Notes under the pieces: generated by a model
What the model was told of the DNA's origin: nothing
The model's database searches: none
Seen by the model: only the letters and a program-made list of their open reading frames with translations
Assembly: GCA_937902125.1 (NCBI GenBank)
Contig: CALDIB010000095.1
Location: 1 to 17,021 of the forward strand
Source of the DNA: an uncultured Treponema sp.
GTDB lineage: Bacteria > Spirochaetota > Spirochaetia > Treponematales > Treponemataceae
Reading direction: 5' to 3'
Length of the DNA stretch: 17,021 bases
Shown here: in pieces, positions 9,301-15,852 of the stretch
Position numbering within the stretch: position 1 is the first letter of the stretch
Layout: each line of letters begins with the position of its first letter
Made by a program: the position numbers and the translations under genes

Positions 9301-10021
9301 TCCAATCATTCCGGCAAAGAACATTTGGACAAGCCCCAGCGCCTTGGAAGAAAGCGCCTATGACCTTGAAAGCCGGGAGGAAGGCCAAACTTTGCCGGCA
9401 AGCGGCGCTTATCCTGAAATAAATTCCTTTGTCAATTCTTCCGCCCTAAAGAAAAACGAATACGGAACCCTCTTCCACGCCTTTATGGAAGACTGGGCCA
9501 GGAATTTTCCTGAATGGACTGAAGACAAGGTTTTGGCGGAAGACTACTTTGACAAAAATCCCCTGCTCCACAAAATTTCTTTGGAAAACAAAAAAATTCT
9601 TCTAAAGACTTTCTTTAGAATCTTGGAAAAATTTTTGGCCAAAAGCCAAAACCCGGCCGCCGCCGCCTTGACAGCGGGAAGGCCCTACAAGCCCGAATAT
9701 AAATTCAAGACAAAAATCGCCTCCTATGTCATAAGCGGCTCCATGGACGCGCTTTTTCAAAACGACGACGGCTCTTGGACAGTCCTTGACTACAAGACCG
9801 ACCTTGAGCAAAAGCCGGAATGCTACTACAACCAATTGGCCTGCTACAAAAAAACGGCGGCGGACTTAATGGCGGAGGGCGACCAAAGCAAAATCCGCTG
9901 CCTTTTGTTCTATTCGGAAAGCGGAGAATTTGTGGACATAAGCGAACAAGCCCAAAAGGCGCTTGAAAATCTGGACGACCAAAAGATTTTCAATTTGATT
10001 GAAAAAGAGCCAATTCTGTGA
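6383..10021 (+). CDS. addA: AddA: UvrD/Rep-family helicase with C-terminal RecB-type nuclease
   Basis: A 1212-residue cytoplasmic helicase-nuclease, close to the roughly 1230 residues of B. subtilis AddA. It is the 3'-5' SF1 motor and one of the two nucleases of the AddAB end-processing complex. Visible helicase motifs in order are Walker A AGAGSGKT (32-39), motif Ia LTFTNKAAAEM (about 72-82), motif II IDEFQD (411-416), motif III GDEKQSIYKFRGAD (about 446-460), motif IV FNYRSN (about 480), motif V TIHKSKGLEF (about 796-806) and motif VI YVAITRAKE (about 867-875). The C-terminal nuclease keeps H1032 (GTLFHAF), D1122 (GSMDAL), D1136-Y-K1138 and the QLACYKK helix, so both activities look intact. 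It starts ten bases after addB. The adjacent AddB-like gene favours AddA over UvrD or RecB. Confidence 0.9.
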   Translation: MTYQEFHSLLEKKPDRDQEKVIRSVKNTIVSAGAGSGKTQTLASRFVYLLAGDLEDQNGKKIPNPTVERILTLTFTNKAAAEMYQRIYKTLKFFAGKTGNQESKKKLEKAIADFSKARIQTLDSYSASVLRQAAANYGIRPDFSQGEEPARIKDLAFDFVMKRRSSTAIQWISEPAKIDKCAALFAAAASDNASLADSYNEEKKCRVFRESLKKQKEGVRKIWAEKNGFLEKIEKVVKAIQDEFNGGKNEWVDKTQSALNFWNSQRIVEARKAFKDAMPKGDIFGDLEKLFDFAGSDECLSIQGALERFAFSNAINDEEMNDLIKNVLFGKDKKSAGLVPEFNGVLSFFSDAKYLEELHDLLDEFTDIANDCKRTSGQLTFKDVGELSLLALKENEELRKQERDSYDFIMIDEFQDNNAANRDALLLISTDDNGKVMENRLFFVGDEKQSIYKFRGADVSVFNSLEKFIQPCEKLPMRFNYRSNNILIDEFNQIFGGYLPGDGEEPSVKNPMAKIFKKQEEKPWRAKFDKDSIAIFPDTKKKEKNSGVKIQAALFNASGLDININLDEKDAKAFFVAQRILSLKNNGVKFEDIAVLSKSRTPFPNIARIFSKCGIPFSLDQQSGVWTQATANDFYNALRIAVYPADINAFAAFLTSPFCGMNVDDAQKILSLSPQKAFDEKIRGKEILDKTANKKYEEGQKFFCDFSRDALSKPISDSISRLWFLEGYRFSENADEEHYDLLFELARRADADGKDLSWFVDQLALEKDSFKKNESELNSKDVDFPVEKNDSVKVMTIHKSKGLEFDHVFVLGIVEPPRAGQDSSNIFKSEKFGAVVFNGKKSGNIFSLLAKNENDDKNDGEERRLAYVAITRAKENLVIAGSRPKERTIEGKYPVRDLIFSYQESEEQKNGAPSKRKKSLKKDNGKTLPDPPFEIEEIKQYTRQEARASFIKKSGNEKDAEDRTSLYKMSRLVPIIPAKNIWTSPSALEESAYDLESREEGQTLPASGAYPEINSFVNSSALKKNEYGTLFHAFMEDWARNFPEWTEDKVLAEDYFDKNPLLHKISLENKKILLKTFFRILEKFLAKSQNPAAAALTAGRPYKPEYKFKTKIASYVISGSMDALFQNDDGSWTVLDYKTDLEQKPECYYNQLACYKKTAADLMAEGDQSKIRCLLFYSESGEFVDISEQAQKALENLDDQKIFNLIEKEPIL

Positions 10022-10027
10022 TATAAT
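9999..10027 (+). promoter_or_regulatory. Putative near-consensus promoter of the tandem cyclase-like genes
   Basis: TTGAAA (9999-10004), a 17-base spacer and a perfect TATAAT (10022-10027), preceded by TG one base upstream (extended -10). The promoter lies almost wholly inside the 3' end of addA, and the addA stop TGA supplies the extended -10 TGN. The predicted transcription start falls at or next to ATG 10034. Confidence 0.65.
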
Positions 10028-10033
10028 GAAAAA

Positions 10034-11992
10034 ATGCGCGGAAGTCTTTTGCGTCCGCTAAAAATAGCGTTCGCGCTGACAATCATTTTTTTCTCAACGC
10101 CAGCCGCCTTGCGCGCGGATTCCCAAGTAATTTTTAGCAATCCTCAAATTTTGCAAAACACTTTGATTGACATATCAGACCGTTGGGATTACTACCAAAA
10201 CCAAATCATCCAGCCTGCAGAATTTTACCCCACAATCAAAAAAAGCAACGAAATGATTGTCCGAATTCCTCACGCTTTTGAGAACGGAGTTCAATCCGCC
10301 ACATATCACATTAGGCTTACAGGCCTGGTTCCAAACGAACGCTATTCGACAAATTTGCACGGAGCCATTTTAAATTGCGGAAGAATTTGGTGCAACGGAA
10401 GAATCGTTGGAACCGCAGGTTTTTTGAGCGCGGACGCGAATGACGCAAAGCCAGGAGACTTTTTCGCGCCGGTTGAATTTCAGGCTGACAAAAAAGGCGT
10501 GATTGACATTGTGGCGCATGTCGCAAACTTTGGCAGCGCAAAAGGCGGAATCGTAAAAAAAATCTTAATAACCTCAAAGGCAAAAGTCCGCGAGCAGTTC
10601 AACTTAATGTGCCTAGTCAACGCCTTGATTTTCGCTTTTTTGGCGGCAAACATAATATACAACTTGATTCTGGCCTCGATGAATTTCAAGCAGTCAGCCT
10701 ACATAATCCAAATCGCGCTGTGCCTCCTGTATGCGGCCAGCGTTTTGCTGACAGGATACTCTCTGACGTTGCGGGAAATAATCCGGCTTCCATTTTGGCT
10801 TCACAGAAGAATCGCGGTTGTCCTTTTGTGCTTTGAAAGCGCCTTAAGCTATTTATACTCTTGCTCGCTGCAAAGAGTTCCATTTAAAAAATACGCCCCT
10901 CTTTTTTTCCTGTTCATGGCCACTTCCTTTGTTGCCTTGATTTTGCCGCTGGAGTTTTACGAAAAATACAAGGGGGTCTTCGCAAATTTAGGCATTTTGT
11001 TCATGACGGCGTCAGTCATAATGCCCATAAAGCTTGTCATAAAAAGAGCGTTTGAGCATCGCGACGGAGTTAGAAAAAACCTTTGGGCTTACAACCTGCG
11101 ATTTGCGATTTCTCTCGTCATGTTCATTTTGTGCGTTCAAGATTTCGCGCTCGCTCCGCAAACAAGAACGCTGATTCACGCTTACCCCGCATTTAAATTG
11201 GCCATATTGCTTTTTGGCGCTTCGCAATGCGGCATCTACGCTTTTAACAGAGACATTTCGCTTGTCCGCGTAAACCGACATTCCGAAAGGCTTTCATACA
11301 CAAACGGAGCGCTTTCTAAAGTCGTTCCCGACCAGATACTAAAACTGCTGGGCGCCAGCGACATAACAAAAATAATTCCTGGAGAAAGCCGCATAATAGA
11401 CGCGATTATTTTTTACGCAGAAATAAAGCATTACAACCAACTGGCCGAATCAATCGGCAGAAAGGAATTGTATTCCATCTTAGAAGAATTTTTCAGGACA
11501 ATATCCCCAATCATACTTGAATCCGGCGGCTTTGTGGCAAAACACCAAGGCGGCGGATGTCTTGCAATTTTTCAGGAACGAAACTCCGACGCCATAATTT
11601 GCGCCTCGCGAATTCAAAGCAAGATGCGAGAAATACGCCAAAAACTTAGAAAAAACAAAAGAACTGACATAAGCGCGGGCATCGCCATTCATGCCGGCAA
11701 AGTTGCGATTGGAACTCTGGGAGCCGGAAGCCGTTTGGACACCATAGCCGTTTCGGACGACGTGAACACAACGCTTGCGGTGGGAAGGCACATGTCAAAA
11801 ACAAACACGCAGATTTTGATTACAGAAGAAGCGATGCCCTACTGCCGCAATTACATAGACTACGTTTACGAAGGACACTTTTTTATATACAACCGAAACC
11901 AAATTTTAGTCTACAGCGCTCTCCCGATTAAGAAAAACGAGCAAGCGTTTGAAGACACGCTTGAGGCGATTGAGGATGAAGATGAAATGTAA
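10034..11992 (+). CDS. 7TM receptor with class III cyclase-type domain, metal site degenerate
   Basis: A 652-residue membrane protein with a signal peptide (about 1-28). An extracytoplasmic jelly-roll-like domain follows (about 35-185, with WDYYQNQ near its start and CNGRIVG as the typical strand). About seven membrane helices lie between about 195 and 402, the 7TMR-DISM layout. The cyclase-homology domain (about 430-630) is introduced by VVPDQILKLLG, the usual linker. The first metal Asp is Glu (E463 in YAEIKHY) and the second is Gly (G507 in KHQGGGC), so two-metal catalysis is not expected. The purine and ribose side is partly kept (SDDVN, with a later Arg), but three extra residues separate the Asn and Arg. 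The extracellular domain probably binds a small ligand, perhaps a sugar; this is inference. There is no Shine-Dalgarno sequence. It overlaps the next, paralogous gene. Confidence 0.82.
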   Translation: MRGSLLRPLKIAFALTIIFFSTPAALRADSQVIFSNPQILQNTLIDISDRWDYYQNQIIQPAEFYPTIKKSNEMIVRIPHAFENGVQSATYHIRLTGLVPNERYSTNLHGAILNCGRIWCNGRIVGTAGFLSADANDAKPGDFFAPVEFQADKKGVIDIVAHVANFGSAKGGIVKKILITSKAKVREQFNLMCLVNALIFAFLAANIIYNLILASMNFKQSAYIIQIALCLLYAASVLLTGYSLTLREIIRLPFWLHRRIAVVLLCFESALSYLYSCSLQRVPFKKYAPLFFLFMATSFVALILPLEFYEKYKGVFANLGILFMTASVIMPIKLVIKRAFEHRDGVRKNLWAYNLRFAISLVMFILCVQDFALAPQTRTLIHAYPAFKLAILLFGASQCGIYAFNRDISLVRVNRHSERLSYTNGALSKVVPDQILKLLGASDITKIIPGESRIIDAIIFYAEIKHYNQLAESIGRKELYSILEEFFRTISPIILESGGFVAKHQGGGCLAIFQERNSDAIICASRIQSKMREIRQKLRKNKRTDISAGIAIHAGKVAIGTLGAGSRLDTIAVSDDVNTTLAVGRHMSKTNTQILITEEAMPYCRNYIDYVYEGHFFIYNRNQILVYSALPIKKNEQAFEDTLEAIEDEDEM

Positions 11993-13937
11993 AAATTTTT
12001 TTGCCTTGGCCGCGCTCGCGCTTTGCGCGCCTCTCTTTGCCAAAAACGTCACCAACGGCTCCTACAATTTTGACAGTTCTTCGTCGCCAAGAAAAATCGC
12101 GGCTCTTGCCGGCGACTGGGAATTTTACGAGAACCAAACTTTTTCAACGCTGATGGGCGCCCACTTAAAAGTTGACTTTATAGAAGTCCCATCGTCTTGG
12201 TCCGCCAAACACAGCGACAAAAACAGGTTGTCTTCATACGGCTGCCACACTTACCGCGTCTTGATTACAGGATTGAGATCAAACCTTGACTATTCAATCT
12301 TTTCAAGGCACGGTCCCAAATACGCGGCCAAAATTTACGCCAACGGAAATCTATTGGGCGAATACGGAAAATTTTCGCGGCACAAGCGCGGATACGAGCC
12401 GGCCCAAAAACCTTTTTTTTACTCCATGACTTCAAGCGATTCAGGAACAATCGAACTTGTCATTCAGGTTTCAAACTATACAGGCGGAGACGCGGGATTG
12501 ACATCGTCGATATTGTTTGGAGAAAGCGACGTAATCGAAGGCCTTTACAAAAAAATCATGGTCGCCATAGCCTTGATATTGGGCGGCTTATGCTTTTGCT
12601 TTTTGTCCAATCTTTTTCTTTGGTATTTTGACAAAACAAACACGGCAAATTTTTTGTTCTCGCTCTTAATTTTGCAAATCGCGCTTAGAATGGCGCTATA
12701 CAATTTCAACATTTTTTCATTGGCGAACATTTCAATTCCTTTTTCCGCGCAATTCAAAATTCAAAATTTAATACTGTTCGCGTCGGCAGTTTTTGGCCAT
12801 TTGTATTCAAAAGACAAAAGCGTCAACTCAAAGTTTCCGCTTGTAGACAGAACGATTTCGCAAGCAAGCTTGGCGGCGTTAATAGTTTTTTTATGCCTGC
12901 CCATTTCAATTTCAGTTTCGTTCCTTATAGTTCCAATAATCATTGCCGCGTTTTTTGCGGTTTACTCAATCGCGCGCCTTCCATTCACAGCAAAGAACGG
13001 CCAAATCATCACGGCGGCCTATATGTTCTTTTATTCCCTTGTCGCGGTTCCAATCGTCTTTGACTGCGCCCTCCCCGACTTTTTTGTCGGCAACGCTTTT
13101 TCATACAGCGAGATTTTCACCGTTGTCATGATTATTTTTGACATCGCATACATGGCGGCGATTCTTGAAGTCCAGCTTAAAAACAACATGACGATGAAAA
13201 ACGAGCTTTCAAAATTTTACTTTGCCTACAGAAGGTTCGTTCCAAAAAAAATAACCAATTTATTCCTGCAAGGAAATCTTGGCAACTTGAGAGTCGGACT
13301 TTCAAGCGAAAAAAAAATGACCATGTTCTATGTCGGAATTTTTGTCATTTCGCCGGACGGAACAAAAATAAATCTCCGCGAGCAATTTGAAACCATGGCC
13401 TTTTATTCGGCGACAATAATAGAAAAAATCCACGCCCACGGCGGCTCAGTCGTGTCAATCTCAAGCCAAGGAATTTCCTCGCTTTTCAACTGCGACGACC
13501 TCAACATGCTTGCCGCGGCAAAAGACATCAGAAACGAGCTTAAAATAATAAACAGCCGACGCGCCGAAGACTACTACCTTTGCGTCAACTTCAGCATTTC
13601 AATTCACAGCGGAGACCTTTTGGTGGGAATCGTTGGCGACAGAAATCGAATCGACTTTTCTTTGGTTTCTTCAGGCGTCGAAGTTATAGAAAAAATGCAA
13701 AGCCTTGGTTTTGCGATGAACATCCCCGTCTTAATTTCGCAGCCAACCCTTGACGATTTTCCCCATGAGGCCGTGTCGGACTTAAAGCTTCTTGGAAAAA
13801 TCCGCTTTAGCGAATTTACCCGCCCCATCGGGCTTTACGGAATTCTTTCAAACGAGGAAGAGGAAAACAGCCTGGAAACAGTGGACGATTCGCCCTTTAT
13901 CACCCAACGCGAAGCCGACAAATACATTAATTTTTAG
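11976..13937 (+). CDS. Paralogous 7TM receptor with fully degenerate cyclase-type domain
   Basis: A 653-residue paralogue of the preceding gene with the same order of parts. A signal peptide ends near LCAPLFA. The extracytoplasmic jelly-roll-like domain contains GDWEFYENQ and YANGNLLG. About seven membrane helices follow, then the linker FVPKKI and a cyclase-type domain. Every catalytic position is lost: the first metal Asp is G454 (MFYVGIF), the second is Q498 (SISSQGI), and the purine Asp and ribose Asn/Arg positions read Ser, Glu and Lys (SSGVEVIEK). It is therefore a pseudo-cyclase, probably regulatory or structural. The frame opens at a TTG at 11949, but ATG 11976 (GAGG at 11963-11966) and ATG 11982 (GAGG at 11972-11975) both have ribosome binding sites and give a compact signal peptide. 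The overlap with the upstream gene implies translational coupling and joint expression. Confidence 0.8.
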   Translation: MKMKCKNFFALAALALCAPLFAKNVTNGSYNFDSSSSPRKIAALAGDWEFYENQTFSTLMGAHLKVDFIEVPSSWSAKHSDKNRLSSYGCHTYRVLITGLRSNLDYSIFSRHGPKYAAKIYANGNLLGEYGKFSRHKRGYEPAQKPFFYSMTSSDSGTIELVIQVSNYTGGDAGLTSSILFGESDVIEGLYKKIMVAIALILGGLCFCFLSNLFLWYFDKTNTANFLFSLLILQIALRMALYNFNIFSLANISIPFSAQFKIQNLILFASAVFGHLYSKDKSVNSKFPLVDRTISQASLAALIVFLCLPISISVSFLIVPIIIAAFFAVYSIARLPFTAKNGQIITAAYMFFYSLVAVPIVFDCALPDFFVGNAFSYSEIFTVVMIIFDIAYMAAILEVQLKNNMTMKNELSKFYFAYRRFVPKKITNLFLQGNLGNLRVGLSSEKKMTMFYVGIFVISPDGTKINLREQFETMAFYSATIIEKIHAHGGSVVSISSQGISSLFNCDDLNMLAAAKDIRNELKIINSRRAEDYYLCVNFSISIHSGDLLVGIVGDRNRIDFSLVSSGVEVIEKMQSLGFAMNIPVLISQPTLDDFPHEAVSDLKLLGKIRFSEFTRPIGLYGILSNEEEENSLETVDDSPFITQREADKYINF

Positions 13938-13966
13938 TTGAAAGATATTAGTTTTTTCTATATAAT
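13938..13966 (+). promoter_or_regulatory. Putative near-consensus promoter of pepF
   Basis: TTGAAA (13938-13943), a 17-base spacer and a perfect TATAAT (13961-13966). The -35 begins at the base after the stop of the preceding gene. The -10 box ends nine bases before ATG 13976, so the predicted leader is 2-4 bases. Confidence 0.68.
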
Positions 13967-13975
13967 ATTTGAATT

Positions 13976-15781
13976 ATGAACAGTTCGGCTATTCCAGAGC
14001 GAAAAGACATTCCGCAAAAAGACAAATGGGACTTGACAACATTATTTAAAAGCGACGGCGATTGGGAAAAAGCCTTGGCTCAAATTGAAGAGGACGCAAA
14101 AGCCGTGTCCGCCTTTGAAGGAAAACTTTCCGGCGGCGCAGAAAGCCTTTTGGCCGCGCTCAAGGCTTACCAAAAATTATGGCAAAACATTGAGCTTGTG
14201 GACAATTACGCAAGCCTTTTAAAGACTGGCGACGAAGGCGACGAAAAGGCCGGAGACATGGAAGGCCGCGCCAGCATGGCAAGCGCCAAGGCCGCCGCCC
14301 TTACAAGTTTTTTTGACTCGGAACTTTCGGCCATTCCTGACTCTGACATTCAAAAGTGGATAGAACGGGAAGACTTTAAGGACTATAAAATTTACATCCA
14401 AAAATTGCTCCGCCAAAAAGAGCATATCCTAAGCCAAAAAGAAGAGCGGATTTTGGCGCTCCAGTCAGAAAGCGCCTCCACCGCGGAAAACACTTTCAGC
14501 CTGGCGGAAAACGTTGACCTTAACAATTTGTTCGGCACGATAAATGTTGACGGAAAGGAACTTCCTCTTACGCAGACCACTTGGACAACTTTTATGGAAA
14601 ATCCCGACCGCTCAGTTCGGGAAAAGGCTTACAAGCAGTTCTACAAAAATTTTGAAAGCCACCAAAATATTTTGGCAAGCCTGTATGCCGGTTCTGTGAA
14701 CCAAGACGTTTTCATCGCCAGGGCCAGGGGCTACAAGTCGGCCCTTGACGCGGCCTTGTTCGGAAACAAGGTTCCAGAAAGCGTTTACAGAAATCTAATA
14801 AACACCGTTCACAAAAACTTTGGGCCGCTAAGAAAGTATTATTCAATTAGAAAGCGCGCCCTTGGCCTAAAGGAATTGCGGCACTACGACGTTTATGTTC
14901 CTCTTGTAAAGAATGTGGACACAAGAACTTCCTACGAGCAGGCGGTTGAGATTTGCCGCGAAGCCCTTTCTCCCTTGGGAAAAGAATACACGGACACCCT
15001 TTGTTCAGGACTTTTGGGCGGCTGGGTTGACCGCTACGAAAACAAGGGAAAGCGAAGCGGCGCCTTTTCAAGCGGAGCCTACACCGGCTATCCATACATT
15101 TTGCTGAACTACAAGGATTCAATAATCCGCGACGTCTTTACAATGGCCCACGAAGGAGGCCATTCCATGCACTCTTGGTACAGCGCGCGGAACAATCCTT
15201 TCATGCAATACAACTACACTATTTTTGAGGCGGAAGTGGCTTCAACCTTTAACGAGGAATTGGTGTTCCAATACTTGATAAAAAAAGCGGACAAGCCCGA
15301 AATGCGCTCCTATCTTTTGGCCATGCGAGCCGCCGACATCATGGCCACCCTTCACAGGCAGACCATGTTCGCCGAATACGAGCTTAAATGCCATGAGCTT
15401 GTGGAGGCTGGAACGCCCTTGACCGCGCCGCTTTTGCGCAAGGTTTACCGGGGCTTGCTTGAAGACTACTTTGGCCCCGAAATGGTTTTTGAAAGCAATT
15501 CCGACATGGAAGGCCTTCGCATTCCCCACTTCTATTCGGCTTTTTATGTTTACAAATACGCCACGGGAATCAGCGCGGCGCTGGCTTTGGCCGACCGCGT
15601 CACTAAGGGGGGAGAGGCGGAGCGAAACGACTACTTCAACTTCTTAAAGTCCGGCGGCTCCCGCTACCCCATAGAATCGCTAAAAGTGGCCGGAGTTGAC
15701 ATGGAAAGCCCGGCGCCCGTTCAAGCCGCGCTGGACAAGTTTTCAGCCATAATCGACGAGCTGGACAAGACGTTAAAATAG
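13976..15781 (+). CDS. pepF: Oligoendopeptidase F (M3 family zinc metallopeptidase)
   Basis: A 601-residue cytoplasmic zinc peptidase, the usual length for PepF, which cleaves oligopeptides of roughly 7-17 residues and completes breakdown of imported peptides. The catalytic motif is AHEGGH with zinc ligands H392 and H396 and the general base E393. The third ligand is E420 in the family motif FEAEVASTFNEEL. The long helical N-terminal half and the C-terminal IPHFYSAFYVYKYATG region also match M3B peptidases. No signal peptide or membrane segment is seen. The ATG has no Shine-Dalgarno sequence and sits just beyond a strong -10 box, suggesting leaderless translation. It has its own promoter and is unlikely to be a true operon member of the cyclase-like genes. 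Confidence 0.93.
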   Translation: MNSSAIPERKDIPQKDKWDLTTLFKSDGDWEKALAQIEEDAKAVSAFEGKLSGGAESLLAALKAYQKLWQNIELVDNYASLLKTGDEGDEKAGDMEGRASMASAKAAALTSFFDSELSAIPDSDIQKWIEREDFKDYKIYIQKLLRQKEHILSQKEERILALQSESASTAENTFSLAENVDLNNLFGTINVDGKELPLTQTTWTTFMENPDRSVREKAYKQFYKNFESHQNILASLYAGSVNQDVFIARARGYKSALDAALFGNKVPESVYRNLINTVHKNFGPLRKYYSIRKRALGLKELRHYDVYVPLVKNVDTRTSYEQAVEICREALSPLGKEYTDTLCSGLLGGWVDRYENKGKRSGAFSSGAYTGYPYILLNYKDSIIRDVFTMAHEGGHSMHSWYSARNNPFMQYNYTIFEAEVASTFNEELVFQYLIKKADKPEMRSYLLAMRAADIMATLHRQTMFAEYELKCHELVEAGTPLTAPLLRKVYRGLLEDYFGPEMVFESNSDMEGLRIPHFYSAFYVYKYATGISAALALADRVTKGGEAERNDYFNFLKSGGSRYPIESLKVAGVDMESPAPVQAALDKFSAIIDELDKTLK

Positions 15782-15783
15782 TT

Positions 15784-15811
15784 TAAAGAAATCAAGGGTT
15801 TTAGCCGATAA
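15784..15811 (+). promoter_or_regulatory. Putative FliA (sigma-28) type promoter of the deaminase gene
   Basis: TAAAG begins at 15784, and GCCGATAA (15804-15811) follows the TAAA after 16 bases. The sigma-28 consensus is TAAA, 15 bases, GCCGATAA, so both boxes match exactly and the spacer is one base longer. No good TATAAT/TTGACA pair was noticed in this 71-base gap. Transcription would start near 15818, leaving a leader of about 35 bases. Confidence 0.5.
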
Positions 15812-15837
15812 TGTAAGTTGAGAGCCTGTTTAAAAAC

Positions 15838-15843
15838 AAGGAG
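15838..15843 (+). promoter_or_regulatory. Ribosome binding site deciding a TTG start
   Basis: AAGGAG lies nine bases before the TTG at 15853. The nearer ATG at 15845 is only one base from it and opens a three-codon frame that ends in TGA overlapping the TTG, so TTG is taken as the real start. Confidence 0.6.
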
Positions 15844-15852
15844 AATGGCAAA

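Noticed and set aside
11949..11975. TTG start at 11949 for the second cyclase-like protein
   Set aside because: It adds an Arg-rich stretch before the signal peptide, and two ATGs with GAGG at good spacing follow.
15782..15852. Riboswitch or small RNA in the leader of the deaminase gene
   Set aside because: The predicted leader is only about 35 bases and shows just a weak TGTTT/AAACA pairing at 15827-15838, too little for a known purine riboswitch.
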